The notes beneath the pieces are model-generated. The model had not been told where the DNA came from and did not search any database. It saw only the letters and a program-made list of their open reading frames with translations. A program made the translations under genes and the position numbers. Below, piece by piece: positions 32,358-41,400 of a stretch of 64,000 bases of DNA (position 1 is the stretch's first letter; each line of letters opens with the position of its first letter). This stretch comes from Aristolochia californica (Eukaryota > Streptophyta > Magnoliopsida > Piperales > Aristolochiaceae). Location of the stretch: the NCBI GenBank assembly GCA_029961685.1, contig JARWKL010000010.1, positions 23,224,067-23,288,066 of the forward strand, written 5' to 3'.

Positions 32358-34105
32358 TCAGAGAAGGAACCTGAAGAGTCTGACATGTTCTCTGAGTTTT
32401 CTGAGGAGGAAGACTCAGTTTTGAGATGAAGTTCATATACTTCATCTTCTGACTGGATGTCATCATAATGGATGATTTCCAATCCATTTTCTTCGGCTAG
32501 TACCATGTATGTACTGTACCGTCGTTGTTGTTTTTCATTTGGACAATCTCTGGCGAAATGTCCTTCTTTCTGGCATATCCAGCATTTGCATTTGCTTGGG
32601 GTTTTCCCCTTTGGGCAGTATGCATTTGACCCTTTACTGGATGTGGTGGGGCCAGAATTTGTTCTTTTTCGAAAGTATCTCTTTTTAGGAGTATACCTTG
32701 TTGTAGAACTTTTTTGTATCCTAAATTTTTTCTGTTGAAATTTCTTAGGATATTTTCGTTGCTTATGGGAGGTGGTTTTGCAACCATAAGCTCCTACATT
32801 TTTGTTCTGGTTTGAACAACATAATGTTTGTTTGTTTGCCTTACTACTTTTCTTTTGTAGTTTTTGGGCTTCACAAAGATTTGCCAACATGTCTTGTACA
32901 AATCTATGTCTTCTTCCTAAAGTATCAATGTTTAGGAAAATGTCCATGGTTAATGTACCAAGTTCTGGATTGTTTTGCCAATACTTTGTAATGTAGTCTT
33001 TTTCAGCTACATGTGCAAATGGTTCTGGCAATTTTGCATAAAAGATAGACAGATAAGGTTTCTGATCTTCTTTTTGCAGTTTATAGAAGTAACTTGCAAA
33101 CTCGCAGTAATACTTCTCATAAAAACAAATGTTACAGATTTGTAACTTGTTTAATTTCTGAAGAGTTTCTAAACGTTTTCTTTGTTTAGTACTCTCATTG
33201 TAGGCTTCTAGGGTTGGATGTATTCCTAGAAATTCCTTTGATATCTTAGCCACTAATCCTTTCAAGATATTGGCTATTGATATTGAGGTATTAGCTCTTT
33301 TTTGGTCTTCGGGAAGGTTGTCCCACCAAAGAGCTACATTACCCTGTAAAGCATGGGTAAAGAAATTAAATGCTGATTCTTGGTTCCAAGATTCATGCAT
33401 ATTTGCAGCATTGCTCATGCTTCTTTCCCAATCTTTAAGGACTTTTTCTCCATCCTTGGGGCAATCCAAGTTGAGGTAAAATCCAAAAGGGTTTATGCTA
33501 TCTATGGTTTGGTGTCCCTTAGTAGCATTTGAAGGATCGACATTTGTGTATTTTGTCGAATACCTTTGTCCTCCCAGGGATATTTTGGAATGGGAGAAAC
33601 TTTCTCGTTCTTGCGGGTGAACCGCAGTACGGTTTCGGAAGTTATCTTGAAAGCTATCTTCCATGTAGGTATCTCGTACCCTTGAAGTTTCTGCTTCAAA
33701 GTGGTCGCTACCACGAAGCATTCGAAATCTTTTACCAAGATCATCTGCCTTTTTGTCTTTAGCAGAGTAGTCTGTTTTCTTGGTATTTTCTTCTGCAACT
33801 TCATCAGATTCTCAGGCTTCTGGTTCACTGTCGTGTTGCTCTTGTTGTTTACTAGAAGATGGTTTTTCTTCTTGAACATAATAAATCGGTTGGCGACCGA
33901 AGGTATTATATTCTGCGTAAACTTCATCATCGGTGGAGGATGATGCTTTTGAAGCGATCCTATAAGCAGGTGGTGCTGGATCCTTTCTTCTAGGTGCTAT
34001 GCAAGGTGTTGCAAAGTACACTAGGTTTTTAAGCCATCCGGTGATGTCAGGAAGGCCTAATGGCAATGGAGTTTCCATATCCATTAAATAGAAAAACTCA
34101 TTCAT
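32354..34105 (-). pseudogene. Caulimovirid coat protein ORF4 (copy 1, one stop)
   Basis: 583-codon frame from MNEFFYL to the ATGA overlap with pol. An acidic, Ser-rich N-terminal third (EEKPSSSKQQEQHDSEPEA) is followed by a helical capsid core (FGFYLNLDCPKDGEKVLKDW ... NVALWWDNLPEDQK ... YYCEFASYFYKLQKEDQKPY), a Lys/Arg-rich stretch, and the CCHC zinc knuckle CWICQKEGHFARDC near the C-terminus. It ends with an acidic tail, the standard caulimovirid coat-protein plan. A single in-frame stop at 33812-33814, in the acidic region, breaks this copy. The same position is a Trp codon in copy 2. The usual N-terminal movement-protein domain of badnavirus-type polyproteins is not present. Confidence 0.85.
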
Positions 34106-34114
34106 TTTTTTTTT

Positions 34115-34330
34115 TTACAAAGCTAGGAGGTTTAGCTTTTGTTTAATACTTTTGATCTTGCATCGAAATTGATGGATGCGATTCGTGTATCTGTCCCAAT
34201 GGAAATAATACATTTCCATAGAGTGGATAGAATCATCTTCTGGTTGAAGCATGTTTCTTAGTAAGAGGGTGAAGGCTAGGCCATCTCTCGTTCTTTGCAA
34301 ACGATCTAAAAGTTTTTGCCGATAGATCAT
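34115..34330 (-). CDS. Caulimovirid ORF3 small protein (copy 1, open)
   Basis: ATG at 34330, overlapping the ORF2 stop; 71 codons (MIYRQKLLDRLQRTRDGLAF ... HQFRCKIKSIKQKLNLLAL). Basic, helical, possibly a short coiled coil like virion-associated proteins. Function unknown. It ends 9 bases before the ORF4 ATG. The downstream member of the duplicated pair in copy 2 (55887-56102) is also open, so the frame is real. Confidence 0.6.
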   Translation of the reverse strand: MIYRQKLLDRLQRTRDGLAFTLLLRNMLQPEDDSIHSMEMYYFHWDRYTNRIHQFRCKIKSIKQKLNLLAL

Positions 34331-34635
34331 CTGTTTCGGGATGCTGTCCAAGCTTGTTCAGCATCTTCCTTTGTCCGGAACTTTCGGTGAGAATTTCCGG
34401 GAAATCCTATGACTTGAGCTTGGGCGTCTTCCCAGCTGTCATATATTCCTGTTGCTCTTCCGATGAAGACAACATACCAGTATTTTGTTTTTTCTGGTTT
34501 TCCGTATGTACTTGTAGAGGCTTCTCCTGTTGAAGCGGTGTCTACAGGTTGAGATACGGTTTCTTCATGGGTCATTCTGTAGATTTCTCTTTGCAGAATG
34601 ATTACCAAATCTTCTAAGAATTGCTTAGATAGCAT
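34327..34635 (-). CDS. Caulimovirid ORF2, viroplasmin-like domain (copy 1, open)
   Basis: The ATG at 34635 (MLSKQFLED) is chosen; the longer frame starts only at a TTG. About 102 codons. The second half reads YWYVVFIGRATGIYDSWEDA, then QVIGFPGNSHRKFRTKEDAE, QAW. This is the small nucleic-acid-binding fold (caulimovirus viroplasmin / RNase H1 N-terminal domain) with its typical YVVF.G...GIY.SW and GF...KF.T...A signature. In caulimoviruses the domain is part of the large ORF VI transactivator; here it is a free small protein between ORF1 and ORF3. The ORF2 stop overlaps the ORF3 start as ATGA, suggesting coupled reinitiation. Confidence 0.8.
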   Translation of the reverse strand: MLSKQFLEDLVIILQREIYRMTHEETVSQPVDTASTGEASTSTYGKPEKTKYWYVVFIGRATGIYDSWEDAQAQVIGFPGNSHRKFRTKEDAEQAWTASRNR

Positions 34636-34951
34636 ATTCTTGAAGTTCAAGTTGTTCAATCCTGATTTGGTGTTTCAGGTCTTTGATAACTTGTTTTAAC
34701 CCTACTGGACCGAGTCCTAAGAATCGTCCATCTCGGATTATTCTTCTTCCTTCGTTGTTATAATCTACAACTAAAGGATTTTCTTCGAGCTCTTTGAGTT
34801 TGGCTTGAACTCGTGCGAGTCGATCTTTTAACTGTCGAATCCAGACTCTCTGGAATTCGATTTGATTATCATACCGTCTGGTCATGATATATTCTCGCAG
34901 TCGCGAATAATCTATAAGTCTTATCGCTGGATTAGACCTATTTTGTTCCAT
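34625..34951 (-). CDS. Caulimovirid ORF1 protein (copy 1, open)
   Basis: 108 codons, intact, first ORF after the tRNA-Met site. The protein is basic and helical, with heptad-like stretches (RVWIRQLKDRLARVQAKLKE and GLKQVIKDLKHQIRIEQLEL) that predict a coiled coil. Size and position resemble the small ORF1/ORF2 proteins of badnaviruses and tungroviruses, which are virion-associated or of unknown function. The function here is unassigned. Its 3' end overlaps ORF2: the ORF2 ATG at 34635 lies inside the last ORF1 codons. The copy 2 counterpart is 55139-55465, which carries a stop. Confidence 0.7.
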   Translation of the reverse strand: MEQNRSNPAIRLIDYSRLREYIMTRRYDNQIEFQRVWIRQLKDRLARVQAKLKELEENPLVVDYNNEGRRIIRDGRFLGLGPVGLKQVIKDLKHQIRIEQLELQEYAI

Positions 34952-35104
34952 AATGGACTTTCGGTTTTGTACATTTGTTCCTCACAAATGTTACTTGGGA
35001 TGTGACCGGTATGGGTCGTAACTGTTTGGGAGTATGTATACCTAAACAGAAAGAATCAAAGTTAAGCTTTGACTTCTTTGACACATACAAAACCAAGTCT
35101 ATTA

Positions 35105-35120
35105 CTCGGCTCTGATACCA
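35105..35120 (-). promoter_or_regulatory. tRNA-Met primer-binding site (copy 1)
   Basis: Reverse strand reads TGGTATCAGAGCCGAG, complementary to the 3' end of plant initiator tRNA-Met and the standard minus-strand primer site of Caulimoviridae. It lies about 150 bases upstream of ORF1. Confidence 0.85.
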
Positions 35121-35739
35121 TTTTAAGCACGACGAGAGCCTCTAGCAGACTCTGACACAGCGGAATACTGATACCAAAGCACTATTGCTATGATATCGAC
35201 ACAAAAGTCTCTAGCAGACTTGTACACAGCGGAAGACAACCTAGGGATGAGGGTAGCGGAACTAGAATCCTAGGGACAACTACCTGTCAGGCAGTGGAGA
35301 AAACAGCTAAAGGCAGCGGAAAACATCGATGACTCACACAATACTATTCCTACAGTCACATTTCGTCAATCCTATCATTTTACCATTAGGCCACTGTCCT
35401 GCTTCCTACCACATTTTACTGCTATATACTCGTTTGTGTCTATTTCATAGCTATCTAGTAGGCCCAACATGACTTCTGCTACTACCGAGAACTTCTTCGG
35501 GGTTTGACCCTATTCCTGCCGGCTTACCACCACGTGGGCAGTTCCGTCGATGTGGTCCTCACGGTCTTCAGAGGGCCCCGAGCCATTCATATTAACCGTT
35601 GCGGCTCCATGGCTGCTTCAGCAGGGTAGAGCACAGCTCCGTTTCGTTTTCTACCTCGGAGCGTAGCCGAATAATTCCAAGTCTCTAGCGTCTGTCCTAT
35701 TTGGCACTATTTCGATACTATTTCCTTTTGACGAGTGAA

Positions 35740-35945
35740 CAGTAAACATGAATAGTAATCATGAATAGTAACCATGAATAGTAAAAATGAACAGTACTTT
35801 TGAACAGTAACTTTGGAACAGTAAAAACAAACACTGTGGAGATCAATACATAGATGCGGAACATGAACAGTAATAACAACTACTGTGGAGATCATATTTA
35901 TATATGCGGAACATGAACAGTAAAAACAACTACTGTACGAATCAC
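35740..35945 (-). repeat. Viral intergenic tandem repeats (copy 1)
   Basis: At 35800-35945, three ~50-bp units (reverse strand) share CTCCACAGTAGTTGTT, TTACTGTTCATGTTCCGCAT and an AT-rich link. Next to them, at 35740-35820, shorter ~12-base units alternate ACTATTCATG and TACTGTTC. The tracts sit in the leader between TATA box and PBS. About 130 bases of this block are missing from copy 2, where the circle was opened. Confidence 0.75.
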
Positions 35946-36250
35946 AATATTACAAACATGCGGAAATATAAAAAACATTGTTCAAAACAAAAGAAAGTAA
36001 AAATAACTAAATACATACCCTTAAAAAAGGGAAAGAAAAACTACTTATCTACATAACTCCCGAAGTTACCGACCGTGGCACCGGTCGGTTCCCTCTTTTC
36101 TACTCAGCCATTACGGCTGTTTAAGCACATACCGTGCTTGTGGAACTTGCTGGAGAAAGATCGCCGGAAATCGCCAAGTCGCTCCAACTTCAGTGTCGCT
36201 TTGATTTTCGATACTGAATTTTTCGATGTCCTAAACCTCTGGAGGAGCAT

Positions 36251-36261
36251 CTTATTTATAG
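36251..36261 (-). promoter_or_regulatory. TATA box of the pregenomic promoter (copy 1)
   Basis: Reverse strand reads CTATAAATAAG, the best TATA motif in the intergenic region, downstream of as-1-like words. Transcription would run through the leader and PBS into ORF1. In this copy the promoter is still correctly placed upstream of ORFs 1-5. Confidence 0.55.
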
Positions 36262-36372
36262 CTGAAGATTTTTCAGCTTTTCCACCTTTACCCTTGATTG
36301 TAAGGTGTGCGTTTAAAGACAAAGGGTACCTTTTGTCTTTTTGGCATGTCTCTTTTGCCCTTGCATTATTAC

Positions 36373-36388
36373 CTTTCGGCGCCGAAAG
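36373..36388. promoter_or_regulatory. Perfect palindrome upstream of viral TATA box
   Basis: CTTTCGGCGCCGAAAG, a 16-base perfect palindrome, about 112 bases upstream of the TATA box. It is conserved in copy 2 (61511-61526). Confidence 0.6.
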
Positions 36389-36439
36389 CAGGGGTAGAAA
36401 TATCTTTTCTGCTTGTGACATCATGATGATGACGTGCAG

Positions 36440-36545
36440 GAATCTTTTTAGCCGTCTTTGTTGACTTTGGTGTAGCCATCATTGATGACTTTTTGTAGCC
36501 GCCATTGCGGACTTTTGAGCCGCCTTTGCTGACTTTGTTTTCGTC
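36440..36545 (-). promoter_or_regulatory. Upstream repeat block of viral promoter (copy 1)
   Basis: Three to four diverged ~30-bp units (GCCGCCTTTGCTGACTTTG, GCCATCATTGATGACTTTT and similar on the plus strand) lie between ORF6 and the TATA box, with ACGTCA-type (as-1-like) words nearby (about 36430). The copy 2 counterpart is about 61370-61450. Enhancer function is inferred from position. Confidence 0.4.
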
Positions 36546-36579
36546 GTGGGCCTAGTCTGCTGACGTGGCTGCTGATTGC

Positions 36580-37524
36580 TCATTCGGACAGCTGCCTTTC
36601 GGTGCACAGTTTACAAGTGTGCTCCTTCGAAAAAGTCTTCTGGGCCATCTGGCAGAAGCTTTCCTTTGTTGTTTTGCTGAAGGGGATATTTCCTCCAAGG
36701 AGTTTCTTCAGCGTAGCTTCAAGACTGGTCTGGACGGAGGCCGGAGTCTCTTTATAGCTTTTCGAGATGATCGTCAATGGGACGGAGGTCTTGTAGACGA
36801 AGCTTCTCTTTTTCTGAATCAGCTGCTTCATGAGCTGTATCAGGTTCTTGAGCCCGTGGATACGTCTGGTTGGCCAGACTGCTTCTGGGCAAGGCTTGGC
36901 TTTTGGAATATGTCTGGGATCATATTCCATGTTGGCGTCACCTTCTTTGATGCCTTCAATAGTCACGACGGAAATGCTTGGAAACATTTTTGTGTCAGTA
37001 ACAATTTCAGCAATACAGGAAACGAAATGAAGTCGAATTCCTTTACTCTTGGTTATGGAGATGAAACTTTTGCAAGCCTCCATAATTTCCTTTGGCAGTT
37101 TCTCCAACACTGATAAATCGGTGGAGTGCAATACCATCTGTTTTATGAATCCATATGCGTAAAGCATGGATGCATATTTTGAGTCTATTTCATGACTCAG
37201 CTTCACTTGATTCCAACTGTTGCTGGGCTCAGTGGTGAAGAAGGGAGTGTTCATCCCTTGCTCAATTTGTTCATTCCATCTCTGGAATTGAACAGTATGA
37301 TCGGATTCGATCTTTGAACGAACGCTGTCCACCTTTTGAGGGCGTAGCGAGGGTTCTTCAGACATAATGTCCGAAAGTTTTAAAGGTTTAAATTTCTTTA
37401 AAAACTCAAACTCATTAAAACTAGTTTTATCTGGTTTATTTAGGCTTTTCAACCTTGTAAACTCAGACGGGGTAACCAATTTTGTCTTGAATGATTTCTC
37501 ATTACTAGACAAGTCCGTTTCCAT
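36580..37524 (-). pseudogene. Caulimovirid ORF6, C-terminal part (copy 1)
   Basis: About 314 codons of the last viral ORF, separated from its N-terminus by the integration breakpoint. An accidental host frame adds 15 codons before the viral METDLSSNEK. The protein is rich in Lys and Ser. It contains a conserved-looking stretch (YASMLYAYGFIKQMV ... EIMEACKSFISITKSKGIRL ... MFPSISVVTIEGI ... AVWPTRRIHGLKNLIQLMKQ) nearly identical in copy 2, and a Cys pair near the end (CKLCTERQ). By position after pol it could correspond to the transactivator/inclusion-body protein of caulimoviruses or to P4 of tungroviruses. I see no diagnostic motif for either, nor the usual movement-protein signature. Confidence 0.6.
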
Positions 37525-37525
37525 C

Positions 37526-38026
37526 TGGGATATGATATAGAGAGTACTTATGATTTGTTGGATCTCCAAAATGAAGAAATAGACGTTAATTTAATACTTC
37601 ATATTTTTTAAGTAAAAGTATTAGGTAGTATGGTGAATTCTTTATAAAAATTACATATGTAGACCATAAAACTCATAAGAAATTATTTTTACATACATTT
37701 TATCCTTTTCTAAGAGTTTTTCTTTTATTTCATAGCAATTTCATGGTTAAATGGACTCAAAATGAGGAAAAAAAACTCTTTATATAATAAACCATTCGCT
37801 TATACTAAATTCTTGAAACTCTATTTAGATTGTTAAATGATTTTAACAACAATATTATTAACATAATAAGACCCTAGGGTAGGTACTTTCTTATAACCTT
37901 GTCAAAAGTTGAAAGCATGAGTCAAATTTTAGAACTACTAGAAGGTGCAAGCACTTCATGACAACCATAGCAAAAGTTTCAAGTTGCATGACTCACCTTT
38001 AAGAACTACTAGAAGGTGCAACTGAT
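37526..38026. other. Host DNA at right border of viral copy 1
   Basis: AT-rich, no gene. A 19-base word GAACTACTAGAAGGTGCAA occurs twice (about 37931 and 38005). Confidence 0.45.
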
Positions 38027-38405
38027 TAAAGAACATTTTGCTTGAACTTGGCCATGAGTTCATCTAGATGTTCATTATGTTGAATCTCGGATTCCAATTC
38101 TTGTTCATAATGCTTCCTTTTCAGTTCCTTCATTCTTTGAAAGTGTTTTTCTATAAGTTTTATCTTTGCTCGTTGAAATGTTGCAGCTTTGGTAAGTTGG
38201 CTCATAAGGTCTTCTTCATTTGGATGTTCTTGCCTGCAAGATAGAGTAACAAACTTAGGTAACTCATTCACATAAAAAAATGGCTCAGTATATTACGAAA
38301 TGATGGTTATTGTTTTTAGTCTGTCATTTGTACCTGGAACCATCATCTTGCAAGCCCATTGGTGTTGTTGATTTGAGGGAATCATGATCACGATTACATT
38401 TTCTG
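38027..38405 (-). CDS. Two-exon fragment of an unrecognised coiled-coil protein
   Basis: On the reverse strand two exon-like blocks fit together. The first (about 38403-38337) reads KCNRDHDSLKST, TPMGLQDDGS and ends at a GT donor (CCAG|GTAC). After ~100 bases, a TTGCAG acceptor opens the second block (about 38237-38027): QEHPNEEDLMSQLTKAATFQ, RAKIKLIEKHFQRMKELKRK, HYEQELESEIQHNEHLDELM, ending KFKQNVL and a stop. The codon phase across the junction is consistent. The second exon is highly charged and helical, probably a coiled coil. I do not recognise the family. The upstream part of the gene is not found in the window, so this is the 3' end of a decayed or broken gene, or possibly chance. Confidence 0.4.
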
Positions 38406-41400
38406 AAAATTATAAAAGTGGTAGGGAAGAGGTATCACAAAATTTAGCTAAAAGATATTCAAGGAGAACTTTGGCTGAAAATTTGTGTCTTATAAATAGC
38501 ATAATCATCATGATGAATTATTATTTATTTGTGGAACCAAGGTAATACATAAGCCACAAATAACTTTGTAACTTCTCTTACAATGTGAGAAGGTCTACAG
38601 TTATCTTTGTCACATGCCTAAAAGCATAGAAACCAAAGCATTCTTTCGAATGCTTAAGAGATGTTCTTAACTATCTATGGTGTTTATGACAATACTTGGA
38701 TTTCAACTTGATAAAAGGGAGGTTATAACTATCAATATAGTTGAATTGTTCCTTAAACTTATGTCTAGTTAATAGATATGAACTAAGATAAATCCATGTG
38801 GCCGAGAAGAGTGACATATGCGATACCTTTATATCTGGTTTGCATGAATTCCTCATATTTATAAAGAGAGAAGGAAACATGTTCTTAAAATCTTAGATTG
38901 ACATTAAAATTAAAAATTTAGATTTTAGTTGTATTCTTATTTTATTTTTAAAAGGTAAGATAAACATATTTATGCAATAATGACACTTTAATGAAACTTT
39001 AAGGCCCTTTAAAAATAAATAAATGGTATTCAATGATCCTTTCCTTGTAACATTTAATATATAAGAATTAGAAACAATTTGAAAAATTTCATATAAAATT
39101 TCTTCATTCTGATTGTTAATAAAAGTATTATTGGCATTTTAGTTCATTAAAATAAATAAGAAGCTTACAACTTACTATTCTATTATGTGAAAGAGGTCAA
39201 TATCAAATAAGGATTCCTGTAAAATGAAATCTATTATGACATATTTAATAGTTCAAAGCTAGTAAATGGTCTACAAGAAAAGTTCCTCATGCCAACGGAT
39301 AAGGGAAAGTTTTGTAAAACATATATTTAAGTGAAACCATCTCTTAGTGAGAAAAAGAAAAGGATAAGTTTAAAAATCATTAGTCAGACAAATCAATGCA
39401 AAATAATGCAAGCTAATGCATAAGTTTGAAAAGATGAGGAAAATTGTAACTTCTGTGTGTTAATGTAATAATAGATTTTGAAAAATCTTCATATTGAAAC
39501 AAGGTACAAAGACTTATAGCTCAAAATTGGCCATAGAACATTCACAAAAAAATTCACTTGAAAATAAAATTCTTATTGGCACAACTATTGGGAGTGATTG
39601 TTTACTTCCTATTAGTACCATCATACTTATGCAAAATACTAGGATTGATTCCTCTACAGTTTGCAGACAGTAGGAGATATGGGGAACATGAAACTATATA
39701 TTGTCTAGTTATCAACATGGAGCTATATTGTCTCCTTTCTCGAGAACATAGAGCTATAATGAAGCTGGTGTACAACTTACATTCGTTGTTCTCAATAGAG
39801 CTACAACAAAGTTGGTGTACAACTTGCACACATTTGTTGTTCTTAATCCAACAGTAAACCGATCTTCAAAGTCCACATTGGTGTCATAAATCTATGAGGT
39901 TCTACACATGTTTATCCATTTATTGATAAAAAAATGATGTCCACATTGAAAATATCAACGGAATAATAGAGAAACATGATGAATAAGATTTTCATTTGTT
40001 GAAACTGCATTGAGTGACATTTTATAGTATCTTTATTCCTAACCTTTTTATGTTTTTGCTACACACTACTATTTTTTATTTGGTCTTAACATTATGCTAG
40101 TCATAATCATTTTCCTTAGAGAAGAATTTTAAAAACACGTTCATTTTCTATTTACATCAATAGAATCATATTCAGGCTAGAGGTTCTAAAATAAAAAATG
40201 TAGATTGGTATTTTTTCACTTCTTTGCTTAGTTTTCATTTATATCCCCTTTGTAAATTTAAAATTTTGTATATAATCTAAAGTAGCTTGCCATTTCTAAT
40301 TTGTGAGTAAACCTTTCGTAAGAGTAATACCTTATATGAACATCATCATTATGCAAAAAGTGCCCTTTTAGCACAGTTTTGATGCTAAAAGTAGAAATAA
40401 AATAAAAAGTTGACTTAGTTTGTAAGATCACTGTGACATGTACAATCTCCAAGTATCATTTTGTGGAAGGAGCCAACCCCATATCATTTTGCTTCTATAG
40501 GGGTCAACTCCTATGAAAAAGGGCTGACTTTGGATAATGAAGGTCAACTCTTCTTTCTTTCAAAACATTCTATTTGTCATAATTGAATCCTTTTCCTCCT
40601 CCCTCTTGATGGAGTCAACTCCTTTACCGAGGGGTTGATTCCTTTGATGGGGTCCACTCTGTTTCACCTTCAAAATTCTCTATTTCTTTGCACTCGACTC
40701 TCTTTATATGCTCCTTCCACAAGGGTAAACTCTTTTTGCTCATTTTAACCAAATGCTTAATTCATGTTTTTTCTCTTTCAGTTGAGGGCTTCATATTTCT
40801 TACTAATGTGCTTTACTTCTATGCATGAGCTTGACTCTTTCAACTCTTGGCACTTCAATTTCTTCAATTTTCTAGCAGAAGTAGCTGATGTCTTGCTATG
40901 TGATCGACTCTTCTTGCCTATTTTACTCTTCTTGTCTCTTTTGGGTTCACTGTTTGTGCGAAATAAATCTCCATTTTTCTTGCTTGGTTACACATTGTTG
41001 CTGAGTTGTCTAGATGATGTACTCTCTAGAATGAGCTACTTACTTTTCTTTTTGTAAGAACCATTGGGTGGACCCTGGCCAGTCGAATGGATATATTGCC
41101 AGAAATTTCTTTTCAATGTTTTTTTAACTACACAAGATACTTAAAGCATATCATTAGTAATGTTGGTGTACATTGATCATCAAAATGATCTCAAAGGTTA
41201 TGTTAGGCCGACATCTAGACCCTTGAAAATTGAAGGAAACTCCATTTTTCAACAAGTCAAGTTCAAAGAAGATATCAATGACAAGAAAACAAACAATTTG
41301 ACATTCAAAATTTTTCCATCCAACAAATATCATAACCGATCAATTTGGAGTGCCTTATGCTTCCATTCATATTAAGATCAACCTCCTTGATTTCTTTTAT

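Larger units (their letters stand above)
29864..37525 (-). mobile_element. Endogenous caulimovirid genome, copy 1 (circularly permuted)
   Basis: Near full-length (about 7.66 kb) integrated pararetrovirus in reverse orientation. Reading down the minus strand: C-terminal part of ORF6 (37524-36580), intergenic region with promoter, repeats and tRNA-Met site, ORF1, ORF2, ORF3, ORF4 (coat), ORF5 (pol), and the N-terminal part of ORF6, which stops at the left border. Alignment to the plus-strand copy at 54355-62040 shows that the two border sequences (near 29864 and 37525) are almost adjacent in the viral circle, separated by only a few bases. This is therefore a whole circle opened inside ORF6. 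No target duplication is evident, as expected for integration by end-joining or recombination without a viral integrase. One coding lesion besides the split is seen: a stop in ORF4. Confidence 0.9.

Noticed and set aside
34327..34659. Longer ORF2 and ORF3 beginning at 34659 and 34351
   Set aside because: Those starts are TTG codons. The first ATG codons (34635 and 34330) overlap the preceding stops in the way expected for this virus.
35105..35120. Possible tRNA-Met gene
   Set aside because: Only the 3'-end complement (TGGTATCAGAGCC) is present, with no cloverleaf. It is a primer-binding site. The same applies to 13120-13132, 46862-46873, 47803-47814 and 54970-54985.
36565..37113. Long plus-strand open frame (182 codons) over viral copy 1, and its mirror on the minus strand at 60763-61311
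   Set aside because: Both are antisense shadows of ORF6, whose sense frame is longer and conserved between copies. The antisense frames have no family resemblance.
39558..39857. 99-codon frame as a gene
   Set aside because: No family resemblance, hydrophobic low complexity, and a near-equal open frame on the opposite strand.
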